Shown one piece after another: positions 54,838-63,397 of a DNA stretch of 64,000 nucleotides; positions within the stretch are counted from its first letter, which is position 1; every line of letters starts with the position of its first letter. A program made the translations under genes and the position numbers. The DNA comes from Aestuariirhabdus haliotis (GTDB lineage: Bacteria > Pseudomonadota > Gammaproteobacteria > Pseudomonadales > Aestuariirhabdaceae). The stretch covers positions 62,001-126,000 of the forward strand of contig NZ_JAKSDZ010000001.1 in NCBI RefSeq assembly GCF_023509475.1, given 5' to 3'. The notes below the pieces were generated by a model. It did not search any database. It was not told the DNA's origin and worked only from the letters and a program-made list of their open reading frames with translations.

Positions 54838-55224
54838 CTATCCCGCAGGCACATGCGCACGTATAGCTCCAAGCAGCTCATCCTTGCTAAAAGGCTTTGT
54901 CAGGTATTGATCTGAGCCAACAATACGGCCCTTAGCCTTATCGAACAAGCCGTCCTTACTGGACAGCATAATTACCGGGGTCGACTTGAATGCGCTGTTG
55001 TTCTTGATCAACGCACAAGTCTGGTAGCCGTCAAGACGAGGCATCATGATATCCACGAAGATAATACTGGGCCTGGTATCGGCAATTTTTGCCAGCGCAT
55101 CAAACCCATCAACTGCAGTAATTACGGTGCAGCCCACCTTCTTGAGCAGAGTCTCGGCCGTGCGGCGGATGGTTTTACTGTCATCGATCACCATCACTTT
55201 CAAGCTCTCGAAATTATCTTCCAT
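54838..55224 (-). CDS. pilG: response regulator PilG
   Basis: A 128-residue single receiver domain, first gene of the cluster. Asp58 (IFVDIMMPRLDG) is the acceptor, with MVIDDSKTIRR and YLTKPFSK also present. In Pseudomonas, phospho-PilG drives pilus extension and polar localisation. It is divergent from gshB across 309 bases, as in P. aeruginosa. Confidence 0.95.
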   Translation of the reverse strand: MEDNFESLKVMVIDDSKTIRRTAETLLKKVGCTVITAVDGFDALAKIADTRPSIIFVDIMMPRLDGYQTCALIKNNSAFKSTPVIMLSSKDGLFDKAKGRIVGSDQYLTKPFSKDELLGAIRAHVPAG

Positions 55225-55532
55225 TCTCGTTTAGCCCCGTCATCATTCTTTCATAGAATCATTGCTGTCATTTGGATACCGCACAGCATCCGGTTACAAG
55301 AAGCCCAACTTCTGCTGGCTCCAGCCGTTTGTTTTAACATACATTCCACTGTCAATCTATAAAACTACAGCGAGTTACAGCCTTTTCCTCGGGGTTTTAT
55401 CAACAGATTGAGAGAACGATAACCTTTCTGGCAACTACCTCTCACCCGACTGGCAATGGAATCATCAACAACTCCCCTTTACCGAGCCGATTGGGTACAC
55501 TGCGGGGCTAATTAATCGACAGGAACGGCACC
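55225..55532. other. 308-bp divergent intergenic region, pilG and gshB
   Basis: No supported reading frame is present. It must hold the promoters for the pilG cluster (minus) and gshB (plus). A TTGACA box occurs on the minus strand (complement of 55350-55355) but without a good -10 at normal spacing. A TACACT box lies about 35 bases before gshB. No long repeat or hairpin stands out. Confidence 0.55.
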
Positions 55533-56495
55533 ATGAGTGTACAGCTGGGCATCGTGATGGATCCTATTGATCAAATCCATTACAAAAAAGACAGCTCATT
55601 GGCCATGCTTCTAGCGGCTCAGCTACGTGGCTGGCAGCTCTTTTACATGGAACAGCAAGATCTATTTCAGCAAAACGGGCAGGCCCAGGGTGCCATGCGG
55701 CCACTGACTGTTTTTGCCGATGCCGAGCGCTGGTTCGAGCTGGGTGAGCCCGTTCGCCGCCCTCTCGAAGAACTCGATGTCATCCTGATGCGCAAGGATC
55801 CACCGTTTGATAACGAATTTATCTACAGCACCTACCTGCTCGAACAAGCCGAACAGGCCGGATCATTGGTCGTAAATCGCCCTCAAAGCCTGCGTGATTG
55901 TAACGAAAAGCTATTCGCAACATTGTTTCCCGATTGCACCCCGGACACCCTGGTTGCCAGACGCCCTGACCTGCTGCGGGAATTTGTGGCCACTCATGAA
56001 GATGTCATTTACAAACCATTGGATGGCATGGGAGGAAGCTCCATTTTTCGAGTCCAAAAAGGCGACCCCAACCTTAGCGTAATCCTGGAAACCCTGACCG
56101 ATCATGGTAAAAACCAGATTATGGCCCAGCGCTTCATTCCCGAGATTGTTAGCGGCGACAAACGCATCCTGCTGATCGATGGCGAACCATTACCCTATTG
56201 TCTGGCGCGCATTCCGGCCAGCGGAGAAACCCGCGGCAATCTTGCCGCCGGTGGACAAGGTGTAGGCCAGCCGCTAAGCGAACGCGATCTTGAAATCGCT
56301 CGACGGGTTGGCCCGACATTGCGGGAGAAAGGCTTATGGTTTGTCGGCATCGACGTCATTGGCGACTACCTCACCGAAATCAACGTCACCAGTCCCACTT
56401 GCATTCGCGAACTGGACGATCAATTTGGCCTCGATATCGGTGGCAAACTCATGGATAAGATCGCCTCATTACTGGAAACAGCTGACCGCCGATGA
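55533..56495 (+). CDS. gshB: glutathione synthetase
   Basis: A 320-residue ATP-grasp enzyme that joins glycine to gamma-glutamylcysteine. Motifs include LGIVMDPIDQIHYKKDSSLAML, DVILMRKDPPFDNEFIYSTYLLE, the VIYKPLDGMGGSSIFR glycine loop and FVGIDVIGDYLTEINVTSPTC. The start has AGGA 8 bases upstream. It heads a plus-strand group with tonB, yqgE and ruvX, the same order as in Pseudomonas. Confidence 0.97.
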   Translation: MSVQLGIVMDPIDQIHYKKDSSLAMLLAAQLRGWQLFYMEQQDLFQQNGQAQGAMRPLTVFADAERWFELGEPVRRPLEELDVILMRKDPPFDNEFIYSTYLLEQAEQAGSLVVNRPQSLRDCNEKLFATLFPDCTPDTLVARRPDLLREFVATHEDVIYKPLDGMGGSSIFRVQKGDPNLSVILETLTDHGKNQIMAQRFIPEIVSGDKRILLIDGEPLPYCLARIPASGETRGNLAAGGQGVGQPLSERDLEIARRVGPTLREKGLWFVGIDVIGDYLTEINVTSPTCIRELDDQFGLDIGGKLMDKIASLLETADRR

Positions 56496-56583
56496 TCAAT
56501 TACGTGAGACCCCAGGCTACTTGTGCAGCTGATTACACTGTCGAAAAAATCATCAGCAACAAGCAAAGGCCAGCACATTAATT

Positions 56584-57462
56584 ATGGCCAGAATGCAATC
56601 CCTTAGCGGCGCCAATGACCGACTCGCCTTTATGCTGTTCCTTGCCACAGCGTTGCACGCTGCGGTCGTCTTGGGTATTAGCTTCGATGTGTTTGATCCC
56701 CCCCAGATCAACAAGACCCTCGAAATCACCCTGGCGAACTTCAAGACAACCGAAGAGATGAAAGAGGCCGACTACCTCGCGCAAGCCAACCAGAAAGGCA
56801 GCGGAACCCTGGACGAAAAGGCACTGCCCAGCACCGATCAGCTATCTCCGATCAAAGACAACCAGATCAAGAAGGTGACGCCACCACCACAGGAAGCCGC
56901 AAAGCCCAAGGTAGTAGAAAAGGCCCAGAAAAAGCCTCTGGCAACGCTGAGCAAGTCACCGGAACAAGCGCCACAATTACGCCAGAAAAAAACCGAAACC
57001 TCTCCCGAACAGGCTCAAAAGCCCCGCAAAAAAATTGATTTGAGCGCGGAGATTGCCAGCCTGGAAGCCCAGTTTCTTCAAAAGCGTCAACAATATGCCA
57101 AGCGGCCGCGTATACACCGGATCACTGCTGCCTCTACCATGCAGGATATTGGCGCTTATTATAAAGAAACCTGGCGGCGCAAAATTGAGCGTATCGGCAA
57201 CCTCAATTACCCGGAAGAGGCTCGTCGAAGCAAGATCTATGGCCAACTCACGGTCATGGTAGCCCTGATGCCCGACGGCCGTTTAAAAGATGTCAAAATC
57301 CTGCGCAGTTCGGGCCATCGGGTTCTGGATGACGCGGCCATACGCATCGTTAAACTGGCCGCACCTTTTGCCCCCTTTACGCCAGATTTGAAAGAGGTCG
57401 ATATCCTGGAGATCATCCGAACCTGGAAATTCGAGAAAAGTAACATCCTTTCCAGTAACTAG
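56584..57462 (+). CDS. tonB: TonB-family energy transducer
   Basis: A 292-residue protein. An N-terminal membrane anchor (RLAFMLFLATALHAAVVLGIS, about residues 13-33) is followed by a long Lys/Pro/Gln-rich periplasmic spacer and a C-terminal TonB domain (about 200-285, with YPEEARRSKIYGQLTVMVAL and VLRSSGHRVLDDAA-like sequence). It transmits proton-motive force to outer-membrane receptors. The gshB-tonB-yqgE-ruvX context is that of the P. aeruginosa TonB3-type protein linked with twitching motility, so a pilus role is possible. No exbBD is nearby. The ribosome site is poor. Confidence 0.9.
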   Translation: MARMQSLSGANDRLAFMLFLATALHAAVVLGISFDVFDPPQINKTLEITLANFKTTEEMKEADYLAQANQKGSGTLDEKALPSTDQLSPIKDNQIKKVTPPPQEAAKPKVVEKAQKKPLATLSKSPEQAPQLRQKKTETSPEQAQKPRKKIDLSAEIASLEAQFLQKRQQYAKRPRIHRITAASTMQDIGAYYKETWRRKIERIGNLNYPEEARRSKIYGQLTVMVALMPDGRLKDVKILRSSGHRVLDDAAIRIVKLAAPFAPFTPDLKEVDILEIIRTWKFEKSNILSSN

Positions 57463-57502
57463 AGCCCTTGCCTAAGTGTGCATGCGCCCCAATACTTAGA
57501 AC

Positions 57503-58075
57503 ATGAGTGATAAAACCCCTACCAGCTTGCGCAATCAATTCCTGATCGCAATGCCCAACATGGCAGATCCCAATTTTGCGGACTCTGTGACCTACATTTG
57601 CGAGCACAATGAGAACGGTGCCATGGGTATCGTCATCAATCGCCCCACGGATATGACCCTGGGCGAAGTATTTGCTCAAATCGGCATCGACAGTGATGAA
57701 GCCATCGCCCACCAACAAGAGATCGTCTGCGCTGGAGGGCCGGTCCAACTGGAGCGTGGTTTCGTCTTGCACGACTCCAGGGACAACTGGGAATCGACTC
57801 TGAACATCGCCCCGGGAATCAACCTCACGACCTCTCGCGACATCTTACAGGCGCTGGCCGAAGATCGCGGACCCCAACAAATCATCATCGCTCTGGGCTA
57901 TGCCGGTTGGGGGGCAGGGCAATTGGAAGATGAACTGAAAGAAAACGCCTGGCTTACCTGCGAAGCCTCTCCCGAAATTCTCTTTGAGACACCAATACAT
58001 CTGCGCCGACAGGCCGCTGCGGCCTCCATCGGGGTCGACCTGCAATTGCTCTCGCCCGACACCGGGCATGCCTGA
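57503..58075 (+). CDS. yqgE: YqgE/AlgH (UPF0301) family protein
   Basis: A 190-residue protein of the UPF0301/AlgH family. The signature segments are LRNQFLIAMPNMADPNFADSVTYICEH, GAMGIVINRP and ALGYAGWGAGQLEDEL. The function is not settled; in Pseudomonas it was named AlgH for an alginate link. It is 40 bases past tonB and overlaps or abuts the ruvX start, which is the usual conserved pair. Confidence 0.95.
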   Translation: MSDKTPTSLRNQFLIAMPNMADPNFADSVTYICEHNENGAMGIVINRPTDMTLGEVFAQIGIDSDEAIAHQQEIVCAGGPVQLERGFVLHDSRDNWESTLNIAPGINLTTSRDILQALAEDRGPQQIIIALGYAGWGAGQLEDELKENAWLTCEASPEILFETPIHLRRQAAAASIGVDLQLLSPDTGHA

Positions 58076-58076
58076 T

Positions 58077-58517
58077 ATGGCGAACCAACCCCGTCAGGTC
58101 ATGGCGTTCGATTATGGGCTAAGCAATATCGGTATCGCCGTTGGCCAGACATTAACCGGAACCAGTTCCCCCCTGGAACCCATTAAAGCCCGTGATGGAG
58201 TTCCCAATTGGGACGAAGTCGGGAAAATCATACGCGAATGGCAGCCCGACGCCTTTATCGTCGGCATCCCATTGAACATGGATGGCAGCGACAGCGAGAT
58301 GTCTAATCGGGCGCGCAAATTCGGCAACCGCCTCAACGGGCGCTTCCAGAAACCCTGGATCGGAGTGGACGAGCGCCTGAGCAGCCGTGAAGCCAAAGAG
58401 CTCGCCCGAGAGATGGGGCATCGTGGCGATTACAACGAGCGCCCGATTGACGGATTGGCAGCACAACTGATTCTGTCCAGTTGGCTGGAAAGCATTCAGG
58501 GCGCCGAGACGCCCTGA
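58077..58517 (+). CDS. ruvX: Holliday junction resolvase-like RuvX/YqgF
   Basis: A 146-residue RNase H-like fold protein, in the family that processes 16S rRNA 5' ends and can resolve Holliday junctions in vitro. Motifs are VMAFDYGLSNIGIAVGQ (catalytic Asp), VGIPLNMDGSDSEMS, WIGVDERLSSREA and the terminal DGLAAQLILSSWLES. ATG 58077 fits family starts; ATG 58068 overlaps the yqgE stop and is an alternative. pyrR and pyrB, which follow in Pseudomonas, are absent here and pilU comes next in the opposite direction. Confidence 0.93.
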   Translation: MANQPRQVMAFDYGLSNIGIAVGQTLTGTSSPLEPIKARDGVPNWDEVGKIIREWQPDAFIVGIPLNMDGSDSEMSNRARKFGNRLNGRFQKPWIGVDERLSSREAKELAREMGHRGDYNERPIDGLAAQLILSSWLESIQGAETP

Positions 58518-58547
58518 AAAGCACTGCGCTGCTAACGATTGAAACCG

Positions 58548-59693
58548 CTAGCGGAAAGACTGGCCCAGATCCTCTTCGGTATCCTGCAGTGACAGCGAAC
58601 CTGCAATACCGGTCAGGTGGTCCGCATCGGATTCCGAACCCAGCTTGATCATCAGACGCAGGTCGTTGGCGGAATCGGCATGCGCCAGCGCATCTTCGTA
58701 GGTGATCTCACCCTGGTTGTAGAGTTGGAACAGCGCCTGGTCGAAAGTCTGCATACCCTGCTCGTTGGATTTCACCATCAACGGCTTAAGTTCATGCACC
58801 GAACCCTTACGAATAATATCCGCGGCCAGCGGCGTATTGATCAATACTTCGATAACCGCACGTCGGCCCTTGCCATCGGGGGTTGGGATTAACTGCTGAG
58901 CTACAATCGCCTTCATATTGAGGGACAGGTCCATCCAGGTCTGGGCGTGACGATCGGGCGGGAAGAAGTGGATAATCCGGTCCAGGGCCTGGTTGGCGTT
59001 GTTGGCGTGCAGGGTTGCCAGACACAGGTGCCCGGTTTCCGCAAACGCCACCGCATACTCCATGGTTTCCCGGGTACGCACCTCACCAATCATAATGACG
59101 TCTGGCGCCTGTCGCAGGGTATTCTTCAACGCGACCTCGAAACTGTCGGTATCAATACCCACTTCACGTTGGGTAATAATGCAGCCATTGTGCTGGTGAA
59201 TAAATTCGATCGGGTCCTCGATACTGATGATGTGACCGGTCGAATTGGCGTTACGGTGCCCGATCATCGAGGCCAGCGACGTCGACTTACCGGTACCGGT
59301 ACCGCCAACAAAAATAATCAGGCCTCGCTTGGTCATGGCCAGATCACGAATAATCGGCGGCAAACCGAGGGAATCTATCTTGGGAATATTGGTTTCGATG
59401 CGCCGCAGAATCATGCCAACCAGATTGCGCTGATAAAAAGCACTGACACGAAAACGACCCACGCCGCGAGAACTCAAAGCAAATTGGCATTCGTGAGTTT
59501 CAGCGAACTCTCGCCGCTGATTCTCGTTCATGACCCCCATCACCGTTTCACGGGTGACTTCCGGGCTCATTGGCGTTTTGGTGACGGGCACAATGCGGCC
59601 ATTGACCTTCATGCTCGGCGCCACTCCGGCGGTGATAAACAGGTCCGAAGCCCCTTTCTCCACCATTAATTTGAGTAGCTTGTTAAAGTCCAT
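58548..59693 (-). CDS. pilU: pilus retraction ATPase PilU
   Basis: A 381-residue hexameric ATPase of the PilT family. Walker A is GGTGTGKST (near 130-138), the Asp box region is SIEDPIEF, Walker B is VIMIGEVRT and the His box is HLCLATLHANN. PilU assists PilT in retracting type IV pili at the inner membrane. It follows pilT on the same strand by 132 bases, so it may be in the same transcript. ATG 59693 (MDFNKLLKLMVEKG) matches Pseudomonas PilU. Confidence 0.95.
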   Translation of the reverse strand: MDFNKLLKLMVEKGASDLFITAGVAPSMKVNGRIVPVTKTPMSPEVTRETVMGVMNENQRREFAETHECQFALSSRGVGRFRVSAFYQRNLVGMILRRIETNIPKIDSLGLPPIIRDLAMTKRGLIIFVGGTGTGKSTSLASMIGHRNANSTGHIISIEDPIEFIHQHNGCIITQREVGIDTDSFEVALKNTLRQAPDVIMIGEVRTRETMEYAVAFAETGHLCLATLHANNANQALDRIIHFFPPDRHAQTWMDLSLNMKAIVAQQLIPTPDGKGRRAVIEVLINTPLAADIIRKGSVHELKPLMVKSNEQGMQTFDQALFQLYNQGEITYEDALAHADSANDLRLMIKLGSESDADHLTGIAGSLSLQDTEEDLGQSFR

Positions 59694-59825
59694 AGGTCGG
59701 AACCTTCCTTACCATGCTGTGTTGTATCGTGATTAACCCAGACTACCACGCCCCTCTCCGGCCCGCTTGAAGAACCACCCGCAGTGGGACGTAATTGGCG
59801 CTTTATCGATGCTGTCGACCTAATA

Positions 59826-60860
59826 CTAGAAGTTCTCTGGAATCTTCGCTTTTTCTTTCGCCGCATCCCGGCTGATCAAGCCCTTTGAGAGCAAGTCTTT
59901 CAAACATTGATCCAGGGTCACCATACCCAACGAACCCCCGGTCTGAATCGCCGAGTACATCTGCGCCACCTTGTCTTCCCGAACCAGATTTCGAATCGCC
60001 GGGGTTCCGATCATAATCTCGTGTGCCGCTACCCGACCCCCACCAATCCGCTTGAGCAGGGTCTGGGAAATAACCGCCTGCAACGATTCCGACAGCATGG
60101 AGCGCACCATTGATTTCTCCTCGGCGGGAAATACATCGATGACCCGGTCAATGGTCTTGGCTGCCGAGGTGGTGTGCAATGTGCCGAATACCAGGTGACC
60201 GGTTTCCGCCGCGGTCAACGCCAGGCGAATGGTCTCGAGGTCACGCAACTCACCCACCAGGATAATATCGGGATCTTCCCGCAACGCCGAACGCAGGGCT
60301 TCGTTAAAACCCAGTGTATCGCGGTGAACTTCCCGCTGGTTCATCAGGCATTTTTTTGATTCGTGCACAAATTCGATCGGGTCCTCAATGGTCAGGACGT
60401 GCTCGTATTTGTTGTCGTTGATGTAGTCGATCATCGCTGCCAGGGTGGTACTCTTGCCCGAACCTGTTGGCCCCGTGACCAGCACCAGCCCCCTGGGCAC
60501 CATGGAAATATCCTTGAAGACCTGCCCCATACCCAGATCTTCCATGGTCAATACCTTGGAAGGAATGGTACGAAAGACCGCGCCAGCACCCCGATTCTGG
60601 TTGAAAGCGTTGACCCGGAAACGAGCCACACCAGGCACCTCGAAGGAGAAATCGGTTTCCCAGAACTCTTCGAAGTCTTTACGCTGCTTGTCGTTCATGA
60701 TGTCGTAAATCAACGCATGAACCTGCTTGTGCTCCAGCGCCGGCAAGTTGATACGGCGCACATCGCCATCCACCCGAATCATTGGCGGCAAACCGGCCGA
60801 CAAGTGCAAATCCGATGCCCCCTGCTTGGAAGAGAACGCCAGCAGTTCCGTAATATCCAT
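59826..60860 (-). CDS. pilT: pilus retraction ATPase PilT
   Basis: A 344-residue hexameric ATPase that depolymerises pilin from the pilus base and powers twitching. Walker A is GPTGSGKSTT, followed by TIEDPIEFVH, Walker B IILVGELRDLETI with the family AIRNLIRE-like loop (AIRNLVREDK), and the His box GHLVFGTLHTTSA. The N-terminal part MDITELLAFSSKQGASDLHLSAG is typical. It is divergent from yggS, as in Pseudomonas, and works with the Pil-Chp genes 5 kb upstream. Confidence 0.97.
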   Translation of the reverse strand: MDITELLAFSSKQGASDLHLSAGLPPMIRVDGDVRRINLPALEHKQVHALIYDIMNDKQRKDFEEFWETDFSFEVPGVARFRVNAFNQNRGAGAVFRTIPSKVLTMEDLGMGQVFKDISMVPRGLVLVTGPTGSGKSTTLAAMIDYINDNKYEHVLTIEDPIEFVHESKKCLMNQREVHRDTLGFNEALRSALREDPDIILVGELRDLETIRLALTAAETGHLVFGTLHTTSAAKTIDRVIDVFPAEEKSMVRSMLSESLQAVISQTLLKRIGGGRVAAHEIMIGTPAIRNLVREDKVAQMYSAIQTGGSLGMVTLDQCLKDLLSKGLISRDAAKEKAKIPENF

Positions 60861-61004
60861 AGAGATCCCCAGTCTTTAACCGTGGTTGTCGGCCGCAACA
60901 AAAGGTCGCCGCCCTTGAGATTAGCTCAGCTTAACATTTTGATTTTAAGGGATATAGTTTAGTATCCCCTGCGTCAAGCCCTTAACAGGTTATCCAGTCT
61001 ACCT

Positions 61005-61709
61005 ATGCCACAAATCGCTGCAAATTTTGCCCAAGTGCGACAGCGTATCGAAGACGCCCGGAAGCGTTTTAACCGTTCAGATTCAGTCGAACTGCTAGCG
61101 GTTAGCAAAACCAAACCGGTGTCATTAATCGAACAGGCCTGGCAATGCGGCCAACGGCATTTTGGTGAGAATTACCTCCAGGAAGCGCTGGAAAAAATCG
61201 AGCAGCTGAAAGACAAGGGCATTCACTGGCATTTTATTGGCTCAATCCAGTCCAACAAAACCGGTCTGTTAGCGCAACATTTCGACTGGGTGCACTGCGT
61301 CGATCGCGCAAAAATAGCTCACCGTTTAAATGACGCCCGTGGCGGCGAACGCTCCCCCCTTAACATTTGCCTGCAAGTGAACATCAGTGGCGAAACCAGC
61401 AAAGCCGGTGTCAGCCTCGACGAACTGCCGCAGTTGGCTAACGAAGTTGCCCGCTACCCAAATCTGGCCCTGAGGGGATTAATGACAATCCCTGCCAGTA
61501 GTGATGATTTCTCTACCCAGCAACGTCCCTTCGCCCAGGTTGCCGATGCCTTGAAAACCCTTCAACAACAATTACCAGAACAACCGCTGGATACCCTGTC
61601 GATGGGTATGAGCAATGATCTAGAAGCCGCCATTGCCCAAGGCGCAACCTTTGTCCGTGTCGGGACCGCCCTGTTCGGCACCCGAGCCCCTATTGAAAGG
61701 ACTCCCTGA
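61005..61709 (+). CDS. yggS: YggS/PLPBP pyridoxal-phosphate homeostasis protein
   Basis: A 234-residue PLP-binding protein of the alanine-racemase barrel type without racemase activity. The PLP lysine is in ELLAVSKTKP (Lys35). Other family parts are FGENYLQEALEKIEQL, WHFIGSIQSNKTG and LSMGMSNDLEAAI. It buffers PLP and affects amino-acid pools. The stop is one base before the proC start, so the two are coupled. Confidence 0.96.
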   Translation: MPQIAANFAQVRQRIEDARKRFNRSDSVELLAVSKTKPVSLIEQAWQCGQRHFGENYLQEALEKIEQLKDKGIHWHFIGSIQSNKTGLLAQHFDWVHCVDRAKIAHRLNDARGGERSPLNICLQVNISGETSKAGVSLDELPQLANEVARYPNLALRGLMTIPASSDDFSTQQRPFAQVADALKTLQQQLPEQPLDTLSMGMSNDLEAAIAQGATFVRVGTALFGTRAPIERTP

Positions 61710-61710
61710 A

Positions 61711-62535
61711 ATGCACCAACCTAACCTTGCCTTTATTGGCGCTGGAAATATGAGTCAGGCCATTTTTGGCGGCCTGATCAAACAGGGCTACGAAGCTCAC
61801 CGTATCTGGGCCAGTACTCGCACGCCGGAAAAGCTGATATCGCTGGAACAGAAATATGGCATTGTCACCAGCACCGATAATCAGGAACTGATCCGAAACG
61901 CCGAGGTTATCATCCTGGGCGTCAAACCCCAGGGCATGCAAGCGCTGCTGGAAGAGCTGGCAGAGGAGCTGCAAAACAAACGTCCGCTGCTGATCTCGGT
62001 TGCCGCCGGGATCACCATCGAGGCGCTGGATCGCTGGAGCGGGGGCGGTCTGCCCATTATCCGCTGCATGCCCAACACCCCTTCACTGGTTAACACCGGA
62101 GCCAGCGGTCTGTTCGCCAACAGTACTGTCAACGATCAGCAGCGACAGATTACAGACGCCATCTTCAAAGCTATAGGGATCGTAAGCTGGGTGGACAATG
62201 AAGACCTGATCGATGCCGTCATTGCGGTGTCTGGCAGCGGTCCAGCCTACTATTTTATGGTGATGGAGGCGATGGTCAGCGCAGGAGAACAACTGGGCCT
62301 AAGCCGGGAAGACGCCAAACAACTGACCCTGCAAACCGCTCTTGGCGCAGCGCGGATGGCCCAGCAAAGTGAACTGGACCCCGGTGAACTCAAACGACAG
62401 GTCATGTCCCCCGGAGGTACCACCGAGCAGGCCATTCTCAGTTTTGAACGCGAAGGGCTACCCCAGCTTTTTGAAAATGCCATGCGCCGCTGCAAAGATC
62501 GCGCAGCAGAGATGGCGGCCGAACTGAATCAATAA
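61711..62535 (+). CDS. proC: pyrroline-5-carboxylate reductase
   Basis: A 274-residue enzyme of the last proline step, using NADPH. The Rossmann motif is AFIGAGNMSQAI, with VKPQ, RCMPNTPSLVNTGASGLF and SGSGPAYYFMVMEAM. ATG 61711 fits family starts; the longer frame from 61633 overlaps yggS. It is coupled to yggS and followed by yggT, a conserved trio. Confidence 0.97.
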   Translation: MHQPNLAFIGAGNMSQAIFGGLIKQGYEAHRIWASTRTPEKLISLEQKYGIVTSTDNQELIRNAEVIILGVKPQGMQALLEELAEELQNKRPLLISVAAGITIEALDRWSGGGLPIIRCMPNTPSLVNTGASGLFANSTVNDQQRQITDAIFKAIGIVSWVDNEDLIDAVIAVSGSGPAYYFMVMEAMVSAGEQLGLSREDAKQLTLQTALGAARMAQQSELDPGELKRQVMSPGGTTEQAILSFEREGLPQLFENAMRRCKDRAAEMAAELNQ

Positions 62536-62620
62536 CTTGCCAGTCAGGCCACTGTCCATAATGATAGATACCTGCAACCGTCAAATCTCACCGCAATAGA
62601 GAACCGGAGAATACCTGATT

Positions 62621-63184
62621 ATGTCCGCAGCCTTGCAAGACACCCTCGGCTTCCTGCTCAATACCATTGGTGGCCTGTACATCATGGTGGTGTTGATACG
62701 ATTTATTCTACAAATAGTCAGGGCAGATTTTTACAACCCTCTGTCCCAGTTTGTGGTTAAAGCAACCAACCCATTATTGGTACCCATGCGTCGGGTGGTC
62801 CCCGGTGTCGGCGGCATCGATATCGCATCCCTGCTGCTGGCGCTCATTCTGCAAATCGGCCTGGTGTACCTTCTGTTTGCTATGAAAGGAATAACACCGC
62901 CCATTACCCTGGCGCTGGTCCAAAGCCTTTATGAACTGATCGACACCACCCTCAATCTGTATCTTTGGAGTCTGATCATCATCGCAATTGCCAGCTGGGT
63001 TGCCCCCGGCAGCTACCATCCTGCCTTGATGCTGCTGAACCAGATCACTGACCCCCTCAGTCGCCGGGTAAGAAATGTCATTCCTCCTATAGGGGGTCTC
63101 GATCTTTCTTTGATGGTCATCGTGCTGATCATCATCTCCGTACAAAGAATGCTACCCGCCGTGTTTCAGGCACTATTAGGGTAA
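62621..63184 (+). CDS. yggT: YggT family membrane protein
   Basis: A 187-residue integral membrane protein with two YGGT repeats, each giving a pair of helices. The first has IGGLYIMVVLIRFILQIVRADFYNPLSQFVVKATNPLL, the second IDTTLNLYLWSLIIIAIASWV with a DPLSRRVRNVIPPIGGLDLS tail. The function is unclear; homologues are tied to osmotic shock tolerance and cell shape. It is the third gene after yggS and proC, and the metX gene found next in Pseudomonas is replaced by a dynamin-like gene. Confidence 0.95.
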   Translation: MSAALQDTLGFLLNTIGGLYIMVVLIRFILQIVRADFYNPLSQFVVKATNPLLVPMRRVVPGVGGIDIASLLLALILQIGLVYLLFAMKGITPPITLALVQSLYELIDTTLNLYLWSLIIIAIASWVAPGSYHPALMLLNQITDPLSRRVRNVIPPIGGLDLSLMVIVLIIISVQRMLPAVFQALLG

Positions 63185-63397
63185 TAACGGCTCGGAAAGA
63201 AAGTGAGGGGAATCTACATAACGGCAATTAAAAGTTGCATTTATATAGCTTTTCACTATTTTCATTATGCCACACTGAGCAAATAGTAAACGCACCCGGT
63301 CACATTCCGGGACAATTGACGCCCAATCCAATTGACCCGGCATCCCACGCCTGATTCCATGGTGCCAAGGAAATGCGTCTGTCGCAGGATACGAATT

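Noticed and set aside
58947-59669. 240-codon plus-strand open frame
   Set aside because: Antisense to pilU, with no domain or ribosome site.
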